NCBI GenBank assembly: GCA_940337035.1
Contig: CALNHX010003573.1
Coordinates: 1 to 64,000, forward strand
Source: Agriotes lineatus
Lineage: Eukaryota; Arthropoda; Insecta; Coleoptera; Elateridae
DNA: 64,000 nucleotides
Direction of reading: 5' to 3'
Shown: in pieces, positions 1 to 8,803 of the stretch
Numbering within the stretch: the stretch's first letter is position 1
Layout: every line of letters begins with the position of its first letter
The notes under the pieces: generated by a model
The model's database searches: none
What the model saw: the letters and a program-made list of their open reading frames with translations, nothing else
Told to the model about the DNA's origin: nothing
Program-made: the position numbers and the translations under genes

Positions 1-220
1 ATCCCTCCCTGCCGAGTTACAGCCTCCTAAAGAGGGTGGGTATATTAGAACATTTTAATGGAAAAGAATTTGATATTACAAAAATATGCAGGTACTAAAA
101 AGCCTGAGTTATGCAAAAGCTTTTTTAGTTCTTAATTTTCTTGTCAACCTCATTTTTGTGTAAAAAATAAAATTCTTTATGATGCACGCTACAGCTATTC
201 AGCAAAATGCTTTTCATAAA
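1..220. other. no gene seen
   Basis: AT-rich sequence up to the first foldback element. I see no convincing reading frame, RNA gene or repeat boundary here. Confidence 0.5.
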
Positions 221-494
221 CCGGGTGTCTTAAAAAGAATTACATCTAGTATGCTATGCTTCCCATAATGCAATCTAAAATTTTATTTGAAATTGGCAAA
301 ACTGTAAGTCTATGTCAAATTCGAAATTAGCAGGTTATATTTTGTGTCAGTTTGTGTCAAAAATGAGGCAAAACCTAACCTGCTAACCACGAATTTGACA
401 TAGACTTACAGTCTGGCCAATTTCAAATAAAATTTTAGATTGCATTATGGGAAGTTCATAGCATACTAGATGTAATTCTTTTTAAGACACCCGG
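221..494. mobile_element. foldback MITE, family A copy 1
   Basis: The two halves are inverted copies. The left arm begins CCGGGTGTCTTAAAAAGAAT at 221 and the right arm ends with its reverse complement at 494. The arms stay similar for more than 100 bp, including blocks such as TGCAATCTAAAATTTTATTT. The inner hairpin (about 305-412) carries CTGTAAGTCTATGTCAAATT, which returns near 50.6 and 51.1 kb. There is no coding capacity. Flanks share ATAA-like bases, but a target duplication is not certain. Confidence 0.75.
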
Positions 495-913
495 TATAAT
501 CTATTAAGGGCTGATTTTAATTTTCAAAAATTTTCCACCTGGATTGTCGAATCCTTTTTTCCTACAAAAATGACAGAGTCGAAACAACGGAACGCGTTAG
601 AAAAGTAGTTTTACTGAACTCGTTTGGCTGTTTAAGTACTTGCTGATGCTTGTACCCAAACCAGCCATACGTGTTCAGTAAATCGCTTTTTCACAAACCG
701 TAGGGAAATGTACTGTTTCCTAAATTGAAAATCGTTTAAAAAAGGTATTTTTTCTACGGTCACCTTTAAAACTGACTATTAAGCGCTCACTGTCAATGCG
801 AAAAGTTAGCGATACACAAATTTTTTTCCCTAGTAACCATTTTAGCATCGCAACCACGTAAACAATGTCTTAATGAAATAATCGCGTCACTTCATTTTAC
901 TTTACGCATCGCC
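495..913. repeat. imperfect inverted repeat
   Basis: The best stem pairs TTTTACTGAACTCGTTTGGC near 609 with the reverse complement ending near 685. Weaker pairing extends out to about 505 and 790. It may be an older foldback element. The rest of the stretch shows no gene. Confidence 0.4.
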
Positions 914-927
914 ATGGCTAACCTGAT

Positions 928-2391
928 GGCTCGGATAATTTGACGGCTGAACTATTAAAAGCAGGTGGAAGAACCGTAGAAGAACAAATATACCATTTAA
1001 TAAGATTAATATGGGTACAAGCTAAGATCCCAGGCGAATGGAACCTCGGCATAATCTGCCCACTACACAAAAAGGGAAACCAACTGGAATGCGCTAATTA
1101 CAGACCGATAACGCTACTAAATGTAGGGTACAAAATATTCACTAACATCCTGGCAAGCAGAATACAAGTGCAAGCAGAAGCAGAAATCGGAAACTACCAA
1201 AGCGGTTTCCGAAAGGGAAGGTCCACAATAGAACAAATAAGCATAGTCAGACAAATTGCCCAAAAAACGTGGGAAATGAACATCGAAACACACCACCTTC
1301 TCATTGACTTCAAGAGTGCATATGACAGTATCAAAAGGCAAAAACTATACAAGGCAATGGAAGAGCTAGGAATACAAAAACACCTGATTAGACTAACGAA
1401 ACTAACTATGGAAAGAGTAGAGAACAAAGTAAGAATTCAAAATAGCTTATCGAACACCTTTAGTACGAACGCAGGACTCCGACAAGGAGACACCCTATCA
1501 TGTGTACTATTTAACATAGCATTAGAGAAAGTTGTTAGAGAGTCAGGAGTTGAAACCTCAGGAAACATCTTTACCAAATCAACCCAATTGCTAGCCTATG
1601 CAGATGATATCAACATAATTGGCAGATCAGTAAAGAATATAAAAGAAACCTTCATACCTCTTGAAGCTGCAGCAAAAAAAATGGGACTAAAAGTGAATGT
1701 AACCAAAACAAAATATATGTGTATAAATAAACAAAACAGTGTAAGTGACAACCCACAAGAATTAGTGATAAATAACTACCATTTCGAAAAAGTCCAAGAA
1801 TTCACATATTTAGGTACATTACTCACAAGTGACAATAACATGAGTGCGGAAATACAACGAAGCATAACAATAGCCAATAGAACATACTACGGAATGTCAA
1901 AACAGATACAGTCTAACCAAATATCAAGAAGAACTAAACTCAAAATGTACAAAACGCTAAGACCGGTATTAACATACGGTGCGGAAACATGGACAATGTC
2001 AGTTAAAGATAAGAATGACCTGGGAATATTTGAAAGAAGAGTACTTAGAAGAATACTAGGGCCAATCTGTGAAAATGGAGAATGGAGACGACGCTACAAC
2101 CATGAAATATACACCACCTTTAAGGAGCCGAACATAGTCAATAACATTAAAGCAGCTAGGTTACAATGGGTAGGACATATAATGCGACTAAATGAGAAAG
2201 TACCACTCCGGAAAATATTCAGCAGCAACCCGCAAGGTAAAAGAACAGTTGGACGACCACGAAATAGGTACATTGATGAAATCACAGAAGACCTAAGAAC
2301 ACTAGGGATACGAAACTGGGAAGAAAAAGCGAAAGAGAGGAAAGAATGGAAAACCATTGTCGAGCAGGCCAAGGCCCACAACGGGCTGTAG
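928..2391 (+). CDS. LINE reverse transcriptase, C-terminal part
   Basis: This is the reverse transcriptase of a non-LTR retrotransposon, which would copy its own RNA at a nicked chromosomal site. The frame is open from the 5' truncation; no natural start is present, and the first usable codon in the track frame is TTG at 940. RT blocks appear in order: NYRPITLLNVGYK, a palm block with LLIDFKSAYDSI, GLRQGDTLSCVLFN, then YADD within LLAYADDINIIG. The C-terminus has the LRRILGP, RWVGHI and GRPRNRYIDEI blocks usual in insect LINE proteins often labelled craniofacial development protein 2-like. About 480 residues remain; the apurinic endonuclease domain is absent. Clade (CR1, RTE or jockey side) is uncertain. 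Confidence 0.85.
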   Translation, partial: GSDNLTAELLKAGGRTVEEQIYHLIRLIWVQAKIPGEWNLGIICPLHKKGNQLECANYRPITLLNVGYKIFTNILASRIQVQAEAEIGNYQSGFRKGRSTIEQISIVRQIAQKTWEMNIETHHLLIDFKSAYDSIKRQKLYKAMEELGIQKHLIRLTKLTMERVENKVRIQNSLSNTFSTNAGLRQGDTLSCVLFNIALEKVVRESGVETSGNIFTKSTQLLAYADDINIIGRSVKNIKETFIPLEAAAKKMGLKVNVTKTKYMCINKQNSVSDNPQELVINNYHFEKVQEFTYLGTLLTSDNNMSAEIQRSITIANRTYYGMSKQIQSNQISRRTKLKMYKTLRPVLTYGAETWTMSVKDKNDLGIFERRVLRRILGPICENGEWRRRYNHEIYTTFKEPNIVNNIKAARLQWVGHIMRLNEKVPLRKIFSSNPQGKRTVGRPRNRYIDEITEDLRTLGIRNWEEKAKERKEWKTIVEQAKAHNGL

Positions 2392-2408
2392 TGCTGAGGA
2401 TGATGATG
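2392..2408 (+). repeat. LINE 3' tail, (GAT)n
   Basis: Just after the TAG stop, GCTGAGGATGATGATGATGG forms a short trinucleotide tail ending in the target duplication. Such microsatellite tails in place of poly(A) are known for several LINE clades. Confidence 0.7.
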
Positions 2409-2496
2409 ATGGCTAACCTGATTATTAATTTAATTCGTCATTTTTCTGGATCACGCAACAGATTTATTGAGTTTGTGAGTTTTTGTGAAGTTGAAG

Positions 2497-2681
2497 ATGG
2501 AATCTGAAGGTAATTGCACCCCGCCTGAAGTATTTTAAGCGACCCAGACAGCAACCAACGAGTGTTGTTGCCGGCCAAATCGCGCGGCCTTTATGAACGG
2601 CGCCGGCGGTACGACTTCATCAAATGGTGTGTATCGAAATTTCAATTATTTAACAATTTTGTTATTTATTTAGGACAGTAG
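2497..2681 (+). pseudogene. Crypton-like (tyrosine recombinase family) N-terminal relic
   Basis: ATG at 2497 opens a short acidic start (MESEGNCTPPEV) that stops at 2537-2539. The next frame holds LLPAKSRGLYERR followed by YDFIKWCVSKF. An acidic Ser/Glu start followed by 'PxKSRxLYExxYxxFxxW' resembles the N-terminal DNA-binding part of insect Crypton-type tyrosine recombinases. A shorter relative lies at 58846-58914. The frame is broken by a stop and a frame change, and no catalytic domain follows. The family call is from memory of the motif style and is tentative. Confidence 0.4.
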
Positions 2682-2691
2682 AAAAAATTTT

Positions 2692-2810
2692 GTATGTATT
2701 TCGAGTGTAAAGAGCCATTTTAGTATTCGGTTGCTTTTTCCACCTTGCTACCGCTCGGCACGAAACTCGCATCCTCATACCAAAATGGCTCTCTTTACAC
2801 ACTAAATACA
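2692..2810. repeat. inverted repeat (MITE-like)
   Basis: GTATGTATTTCGAGTGTAAA at 2692 with its following AGAGCCATTTTAGTAT pairs with the reverse complement of 2778-2810. Arms are about 34 bp and the loop is GC-richer than the surroundings. No coding capacity. Confidence 0.6.
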
Positions 2811-3021
2811 TAAATATCTATTTCTGCATAGTAACACTTTTCTGTATAGCATAATAAATTGTTTAGAAAAGTAGTACATTTCAGTATTGCAATGCATTTC
2901 AGTATAGCAACGTATAATTCAATTATTAAATGCACAATATTTTACATGATCTTTGATATTTTTATATCAACATCTTTAGGCATTTCCCTACAGTACGTGA
3001 AAAAATAGGATGTGCAACACG

Positions 3022-3118
3022 TGAGAAAAGTGTTTTTCCGTGCTCGCCGTGTTTTTAATCTTGGCTTCGCCTCAATTAAAAAGCTTGTCCCTTGCATGGG
3101 AAAACTAAACTTTTCTTA
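3022..3118. repeat. palindrome with GGCTTCGCCTC core
   Basis: Nested inverted arms (GAAAAGTGTTTTTCC and GGGAAAACTAAACTTTTC, then TTTTTAAT and ATTAAAAA) surround a GC-rich core near 3063-3073. The core resembles those of the palindromes at 14.59 and 50.88 kb. Confidence 0.5.
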
Positions 3119-3121
3119 ACT

Positions 3122-3190
3122 TATTGTACTGGGTGGCCATAAATATCTATCACAGGTAATCACAGATATTTATGGCCACCCGGTACAATA
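3122..3190. repeat. short near-perfect palindrome
   Basis: The 27-bp arm at 3122-3148 pairs with 3164-3190 with one mismatch. The arms carry GGGTGGCCATAAATATCT. The 15-bp spacer includes CACAGGTAATCAC. It probably forms a cruciform or hairpin; a minimal MITE is possible. Confidence 0.65.
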
Positions 3191-3534
3191 TACCATTTCT
3201 AAACTAGTTGCGTAATGTACTATTAATGAATTATGCTAGTTTTCAACTGTTCACTTGAACTTTGCATAATTTTGATGAAACTTTACTTTTCAAAAATATA
3301 TTTTGTTTGTAATGGAAAAGGTTTAGGAATGCAGAGTACCAGGTACCTTAGACACCGACTACTATGGTCATACTGTCAAAGACCTACTTAGAATTTTGCC
3401 GAGACTAAGGAGTTCCAACCCTAGCAAGAGATCGTTTACATGCTACACATCTTAGTAACATGGGACCGGTTTTACGTCACTTTAGAATGATGGCATTCTG
3501 TAGAGGGCTTTGTTCGTATTTTTAATTTTTAAAA

Positions 3535-3612
3535 GCTTCACCGGGACCGGGAATTGAACTTGCCACCCTTAGATCAGTAGTCAAAATACTTACCACTGAG
3601 CTACGAAACCTG
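3535..3612 (-). repeat. tRNA-derived SINE-like fragment
   Basis: On the minus strand a box-A-like TAGCTCAGTGGTAAG (3603-3589) is followed at tRNA spacing by a box-B-like GTTCAATTCC (3559-3550). The acceptor and T stems do not pair well, so this is not a working tRNA gene. It looks like the head of a tRNA-derived SINE or an old tRNA pseudogene. Confidence 0.5.
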
Positions 3613-4073
3613 GCAAAATATATAGGGTTCAGCAACGATGCGGGGGTGGAAGATATTTCTAAAACTACGAGAGTTACATGAATATCACTTATATAAAAGT
3701 TGCGCACATTACTAAAGTAGTTTTGATTATACAGGGTGGTACCTATACAAAAACGTGTGGCAAATCAAACTTACTAATGAAATGCTCTATATTTAGGTAG
3801 CTTAAAAGTTTTGAATTGAAATACTAATCATTTTGATATGAAGTTGTATGGGTCCAAAGTCAACTGTTTTTGAGATATTAACGATTTTAAGCAAAAAATT
3901 CTGAAATTTAAGCGGTTGCCATATCAGAAAACAAGTGATTGAAGGAAGACGTTACCAAAAATGATCTTTTTCTTGAATTATTTTTAGAGTCTGAAATATT
4001 GGGTGTGGGTATTAATGCTATACAGGGTGCTCAACATGTGCAAATTTAATAACTTCGAATTTAACAATTACAC
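3613..4073. other. no gene seen
   Basis: Non-coding stretch before the hAT element. It contains phrases such as TTTTTGAGATATTAACGATT that recall other dispersed repeats in this window (42.2 and 54.9 kb), but I cannot place boundaries. Confidence 0.4.
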
Positions 4074-4142
4074 CCAACAGGCAGGGCCCCCGCAAGGGTT
4101 ATTGTCGCCCGCGTGCTGGAAATATTCTGGCGCCCTTTGAAT

Positions 4143-4663
4143 ATACAAGGTGTTATGGAAATGAGTGCAAAAATTTTAACCTGTAATAGAACTCGCTAAA
4201 CTGGACAACTTCTCCATTTATCACTTTTTCGAAAACGCCCTCAACACTGAGTTAAAATTCAAAACAGTTTTACTTTAAAAATACATACCCGCCTATGGAA
4301 CACTATTTTAATTTAAACGAACAGAACACAAAAAACATTTCTTTGATATGCAAACCAACAGAAACTGCATAGTTACTGATAAAACCTTTAGTTCACATAT
4401 GGTCAGCAACGTACCCTATCAATTGAAATAGGTAAGTTATTGACCGCATGTTTTTTGGTGCAAGAACTTTGCAGTTTTAATATACCTTGTGTCATTCACC
4501 TTTAACGTAGATTTGCTTACCAAGCGGCTCGTCAAATTTGGGGAAGATAAATGATTGAAAAAATATGTGATTAAATGAAAAACGATAAATAGAAAAGTTG
4601 TTCAATTTGGTGAGCTCGATCACTGGTTAAAATATTTGCACTCATTTCCATAACACCCTGTAT
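4143..4663. mobile_element. MITE, family B copy 1, inside hAT
   Basis: The left arm (from TACAAGGTGTTATGGAAATG) pairs with the right arm ending near 4663 (TTTCCATAACACCCTGTA) over about 85 bp. Arms include CACTTTTTCGAAAACGCC-like sequence. A diverged second copy lies at 18238-18692, sharing arms and the inner phrase GTCAAATTTGGGGAAGATAA. Non-coding. It sits just inside the hAT left end. Confidence 0.7.
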
Positions 4664-4908
4664 GTAGTACTTATATAAATAATATTTTGAAGTATAAAAA
4701 CTTTAAGCTGTTACATATGCTTTTTTACATTTCCTGGTTTGCTGTAATATTCTTGTAGTTGTTTAAACATTTGAGCGAAATGCGAAAACATATTTTATTT
4801 TAATTTTGTAATGAAACAACACAGATTTTAAAAACTAAAATGTTATTCTTCTTTAAATTTGTTACAAAGGAAAAAACAAACCAAACAATAAACAAATAAA
4901 ACATTCAA

Positions 4909-5640
4909 TCATCCAAAAATTAAATAGGTTTTTGTGGAGTTGGTTGCCGCAAATTCTTTTACAATATTGCCAAAATCAATTTTATGGAGGATCTCTTGCT
5001 CTATAGCTAAGATTTCTAAACCAGATAATCTTTCTTGTAACATGGTAGACCTCAAATACTTTTTTTAAAATTTTTATTTTGAGATGGATCTCTCACCAGA
5101 AGCTACAGACACAGGTAAAGTAAGCAGGATTCTTAATGTAATGGTAATATTTGGTAGAGATGAAGTTAGATTGTTTTCAAATATATATTGTAGAAGTCGA
5201 GGGGATTTGACGCTTCAGGTAATGAAAACAACCTTAGGGCTTTTATCTCGTGAAAAAATCATTTTCTTCTACGTCAGCCTCCTTCTTTTTCTGATTAGTT
5301 AGCTTTTGTTGTAGAGCACGAGAGCTTTTTAAAAGATCCTCGTCATTTAATTTAAAAATATTACTAAAAAAACCAAAAACGTTGTCATAATCAGATATCA
5401 TTTCAAATCTACGATTTAAAAAACTTAGTGTTTGATCAATTATTTAAAAAAAAAAAATTATTTTAAACGCGGTTTTTGGATCTTGAGGTGTCTCATCCCT
5501 CTGTTCATAATCGAACAATTTTGGTTTATACTTTCGTCTTAACAGTATTTAACGGAGGAAAACCTTGCTCTATCTCAAGAGCGGCTGTTAGTTTTCCAGC
5601 TTGAGCAAGTTATTCCTCGAAAACATTATCATCTCTATAA
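4909..5640 (-). pseudogene. hAT transposase C-terminal relic (hATC dimerisation domain)
   Basis: The minus strand encodes the dimerisation end of a hAT transposase. The block LTLPVSVASGERS is near 5100, followed by YLRSTMLQERLSGL and a tail with IEQEILHKIDF; the stop is TGA at 4911-4909. Upstream pieces in other frames include FDYEQRDETPQDPKTAFK and DNVFGFFSNIFKL. These are hallmarks of the insect hAT proteins often annotated as zinc finger MYM-type 1-like. At least two frameshifts and several stops break it, and the N-terminal zinc finger and catalytic region are missing. It belongs to the hAT shell whose ends are at 4082 and 17811. Confidence 0.75.
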
Positions 5641-5701
5641 TTTGTATTCAGGGTATTGCATATTGCACACAGAATTAACTAACCTATCGATTTTATTATA
5701 T

Positions 5702-7138
5702 TGTTATGATACATGATATGGACAGAGATTATAATAAAGGAATGTTGAAAATTGAACGAGTAAATTTGAACAGTTACAGAAATTGAGTCTAAATAGATAA
5801 AATAAAAAATTAACATTAATTGATGAAGATCAACTTTGATTGCATTATTCATTGGGATTCATAAAATACTGGTAGGCTGATTTGAATGCATTGAAATAAA
5901 TAATTAACGAAATAAAAAAATTCAAACTAAGGTTACATCGACAATTGTGTTTGTTAAGAAAATTATGTATTGTTAGTATTATTTTAAATTAATTAAATAG
6001 TGTGCATAAATAATCGTTACTAGTATATAAAAAAAAGTTGTTTATAAAACAGTTACCAAATAAGTACTCATAAAGCAGTTGTAAGAAAATTTATGGAAAA
6101 TTAAATATTAAAAATTAATGGGAATAACTGCAATAATTATTTATTTAATATGGTATTATGAATAGTAAGATTAAAAGCAAAGAAAAACAGTTATTGAAAT
6201 ATTGGTAAACAAAAATAATCATCATCGATTGAAAGTGGATTTATTGCATCGAACTACAAGTGATGGGAAGTAATTTTATATTGATTATGTGAAGAATTGG
6301 ATCGATACTTGGAATATTAAGTTTGAGCTGTCAGCGTACCTGAAAATAATTGGACAAAGTTAATAGTTGAAAATAACAGAAGGAGAGAAACTTACCTGGA
6401 CAAATAGATCGTGTGATAGTAGGATTGTGGACTGCAGCAGTAACTAGGACGAGGTTTTGGAGGCAGATGAGTAGTTTGGAGGTGAGCGAGCGAGCAGAAT
6501 AGTGACGGGAATTGGATTGATGGTACAGGCATACAACAGGAACTGGTGGCTGTGGTGATTGGACTAGAGGAAGCGGTAGCTGCTGAAAAAAGTGTTCTTT
6601 TCAGTAACTTACAGGGCTAAAGGTAGGAGCTGGTTGTGACGTCTGACATTGGCAGCTGCAGGAGGTTGGACCTTGCATCAGTTCATAGGACCAAGGAAGG
6701 ATTAGCTGTTGGAGGTTTTGAAGGTGTTACCTGTTTGAGAAGGCTGTTGGTGGTGAGTGTTGTGCGTGGTGAGGACGTAAGTAACAGAAACAGGTTTGTT
6801 AAAATAAGTTTAGATTGAAGTTTTGAATACTGTCAAATGTTGAAAGTAATTAACGGAAACTGAAGCAAAAATTATATAGAAAAGTCAACAAATTTTAAAT
6901 GTCAAATGTAAAAGCATAGTTGTCAGTACACCTTAGTGTGAAGAGTTTGAAAAGTAAATTTTGACATTCAAATATAAAGCTAATATTAGGTTATAATATT
7001 TCATTGCAATATTAGATAGCATGCTAGATTCGATGAACCCAGCCCAATGAGATAAGAGGTCTTGATTATATTAAATATTATTAAAAATATAACAGAATTA
7101 TTTTGAAGGCATAGTTTCCTTAAATAGGGGCTATAGCA
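5702..7138 (+). repeat. 5' LTR
   Basis: A 1437-bp terminal repeat, long for the group, beginning TG and ending CA. It preserves the uninterrupted site (TTAAATA/TTATTAAAA near 7077) where the Helitron sits in the 3' copy. A 60-codon frame in it (6636-6818) is duplicated exactly in the other LTR and has no recognisable function. Confidence 0.92.
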
Positions 7139-7143
7139 CAATT

Positions 7144-7186
7144 TTGACGCAACAACGTGGGGCAATTTTGGCAACATTTGTGGGGC
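7144..7186 (+). promoter_or_regulatory. primer binding site candidates (tRNA-Lys-like)
   Basis: Just inside the 5' LTR, ACAACGTGGGGC (ends 7163) matches the end of the tRNA-Lys-type primer site used by many insect LTR elements, preceded by a degenerate TTGACGCA. A second, 18-nt TGGC...GTGGGGC stretch lies at 7169-7186. Neither is a full match, and which one primes is unknown. Confidence 0.4.
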
Positions 7187-7450
7187 AAAAGTAAATAAAA
7201 CTAAACAGAATCAATTTGTAACTGATAAACCAAGTTTATGTGTAAATTTGTTATTGATAAAGATTAAAATAATCAGAATAAAAGGAAATATCATAATTGA
7301 ATTCTTTTGGAAAAGATTAGAGTAACAATTAATAAAGTAATTAAAGCAGGTTATATAAAGATTTAATTGGGGAATAAAATAGAAAGGTTTACAAGCTAAT
7401 ATACAGGGTAGCAATTAAAAATAGGCACATTTAGAAATTTTTAAACTGAA

Positions 7451-8803
7451 ATGGCTGATAAAAGAGTTACAAGAAAAAGCAAGAAGACTGAAGAGGAAAA
7501 TGACGAAGGACAAGAAGAAATGGAAGTGATAGCGAGTGGTGCTGAAGGTGAAGTAGAAATACAGCAAGGTGATCAGGTAAGAATTCATGAGGAACAGATA
7601 GTAGAAGAAGTCAGTATGCAACAGACTATAGCAAAGATGTGGCAGTTCATGCAAGATTCAAAGAAGGAGTTGAAAAAGGATTTACAAGCAACTGCTGAGG
7701 AAAGTAAGGAAATGGAAAGAAGATTGCAAGAAAATTTACAGTCAATTCAGAAGGAGGCTGATGAAAGGGAAAACAGGTTAAAGCAGGATGCGGATGAAAG
7801 GGAAAGTAGGTTACAAGATGCAATTCAGAAGACTGCAGAGAAAGTTCAAGAACAAAAAGACCAGGCAAAAAGGATGGAAGAATCAATAATTGAACTAAGA
7901 GAAGATTTTAATAAAGTACAACTTCAGAATAAGCAAGAATTGCAAGCACAAATAGAAAATATTTGTGTAACATTGGAAAATTATAAGGATGAAGTTAAAA
8001 ATGATGTGAGAGAGGAGAGGAAGGAAGAATGTAAAAAGTTAGAAGACAATTTAATAAATATCATGAAAGATAAGTTAGTAAAGAATAATGAAGAGGTAGA
8101 TGGAAGAATAAAGGACATGCAAAGGCAAAATAAAGATGTACAGAAACAAGTACAATTTATTGACGATAAGATAGATAAAAATAAAACTGAACTACAAGAA
8201 GAAATTAATAACAGTATAAGCAGAGTAAATGTATTAACAGAAAATCTGAAAATTATAAAAGATGGAACGGAAATGTTCAGTACTAATCAGATAAGTAATG
8301 ATATTAGAATACAGACTGATATGTTGCCGATATTTGAAGGAAGACCTGGAGAACAACCCATGGGTTATATCGCGAAATTGGACGATATAATGAAGACAAC
8401 ATATGATGAAAATAAGAAATTACAAGTAATAAATATGACTTTGAAAAATAATGCAGACAAGTGGCACAGTATCATAAAAAAGAAGTATAACAGTTATGAA
8501 GAATTCAGAAAATTATTTATAGAACAATACTGGAGTAATGTACATCAAGCATTAGTAAGAACTCAGTTAACAACTGGTAGATACGTGGATAAAGGTGGTA
8601 GTACACGAGAAAATTATATAATACAAAAATATAATAAAGCCCAGCATTTAACACCTACATTAGCAGAAGAGGAGATTATTCAACATTTGTCCAGTCATTT
8701 AGAAAGTGAGATAACGAGAGCAGTAGCTGTACAAAATATAAAAACATTAAAGGATTTCTTAGAAATAGTCCGAAATTATGACATGGCTATGAGAAGTAGG
8801 TAA
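7451..8803 (+). CDS. gag: Gag, N-terminal and capsid part
   Basis: This is the structural protein of the LTR element, which would assemble cytoplasmic virus-like particles around the element RNA. The start is the first ATG after the leader (7451), with purine-rich context. Residues about 60-280 are Glu/Lys/Gln-rich and heptad-like, predicting a long coiled coil. Residues about 290-440 look like a retrotransposon capsid domain: FEGRPGEQPMGYI near its start, later WHSIIKKKYNSYEEFRKLF, and a helical C-terminal part. It ends at TAA 8801-8803, where the frame changes; the basic Gag tail follows in another frame. The 450-residue length without the tail is long because of the coiled coil. Confidence 0.85.
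   Translation: MADKRVTRKSKKTEEENDEGQEEMEVIASGAEGEVEIQQGDQVRIHEEQIVEEVSMQQTIAKMWQFMQDSKKELKKDLQATAEESKEMERRLQENLQSIQKEADERENRLKQDADERESRLQDAIQKTAEKVQEQKDQAKRMEESIIELREDFNKVQLQNKQELQAQIENICVTLENYKDEVKNDVREERKEECKKLEDNLINIMKDKLVKNNEEVDGRIKDMQRQNKDVQKQVQFIDDKIDKNKTELQEEINNSISRVNVLTENLKIIKDGTEMFSTNQISNDIRIQTDMLPIFEGRPGEQPMGYIAKLDDIMKTTYDENKKLQVINMTLKNNADKWHSIIKKKYNSYEEFRKLFIEQYWSNVHQALVRTQLTTGRYVDKGGSTRENYIIQKYNKAQHLTPTLAEEEIIQHLSSHLESEITRAVAVQNIKTLKDFLEIVRNYDMAMRSR

Larger units (their letters stand above)
914..2422 (+). mobile_element. 5'-truncated non-LTR retrotransposon with 14-bp target duplication
   Basis: The direct repeat ATGGCTAACCTGAT lies at 914-927 and again at 2409-2422, on either side of a segment made of a reverse-transcriptase frame and a (GAT)n tail. 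This is the signature of target-primed LINE insertion with 5' truncation: the upstream endonuclease region is missing and the element begins inside the RT N-terminus. The frame has no stops, so the insertion is probably young. The empty site would have joined 927 to 2423. Confidence 0.88.

Noticed and set aside
6636..6818. 60-codon frame, repeated exactly at 15990-16172
   Set aside because: It lies within the two LTRs, and its duplication follows from LTR identity; no motif or coding signature.
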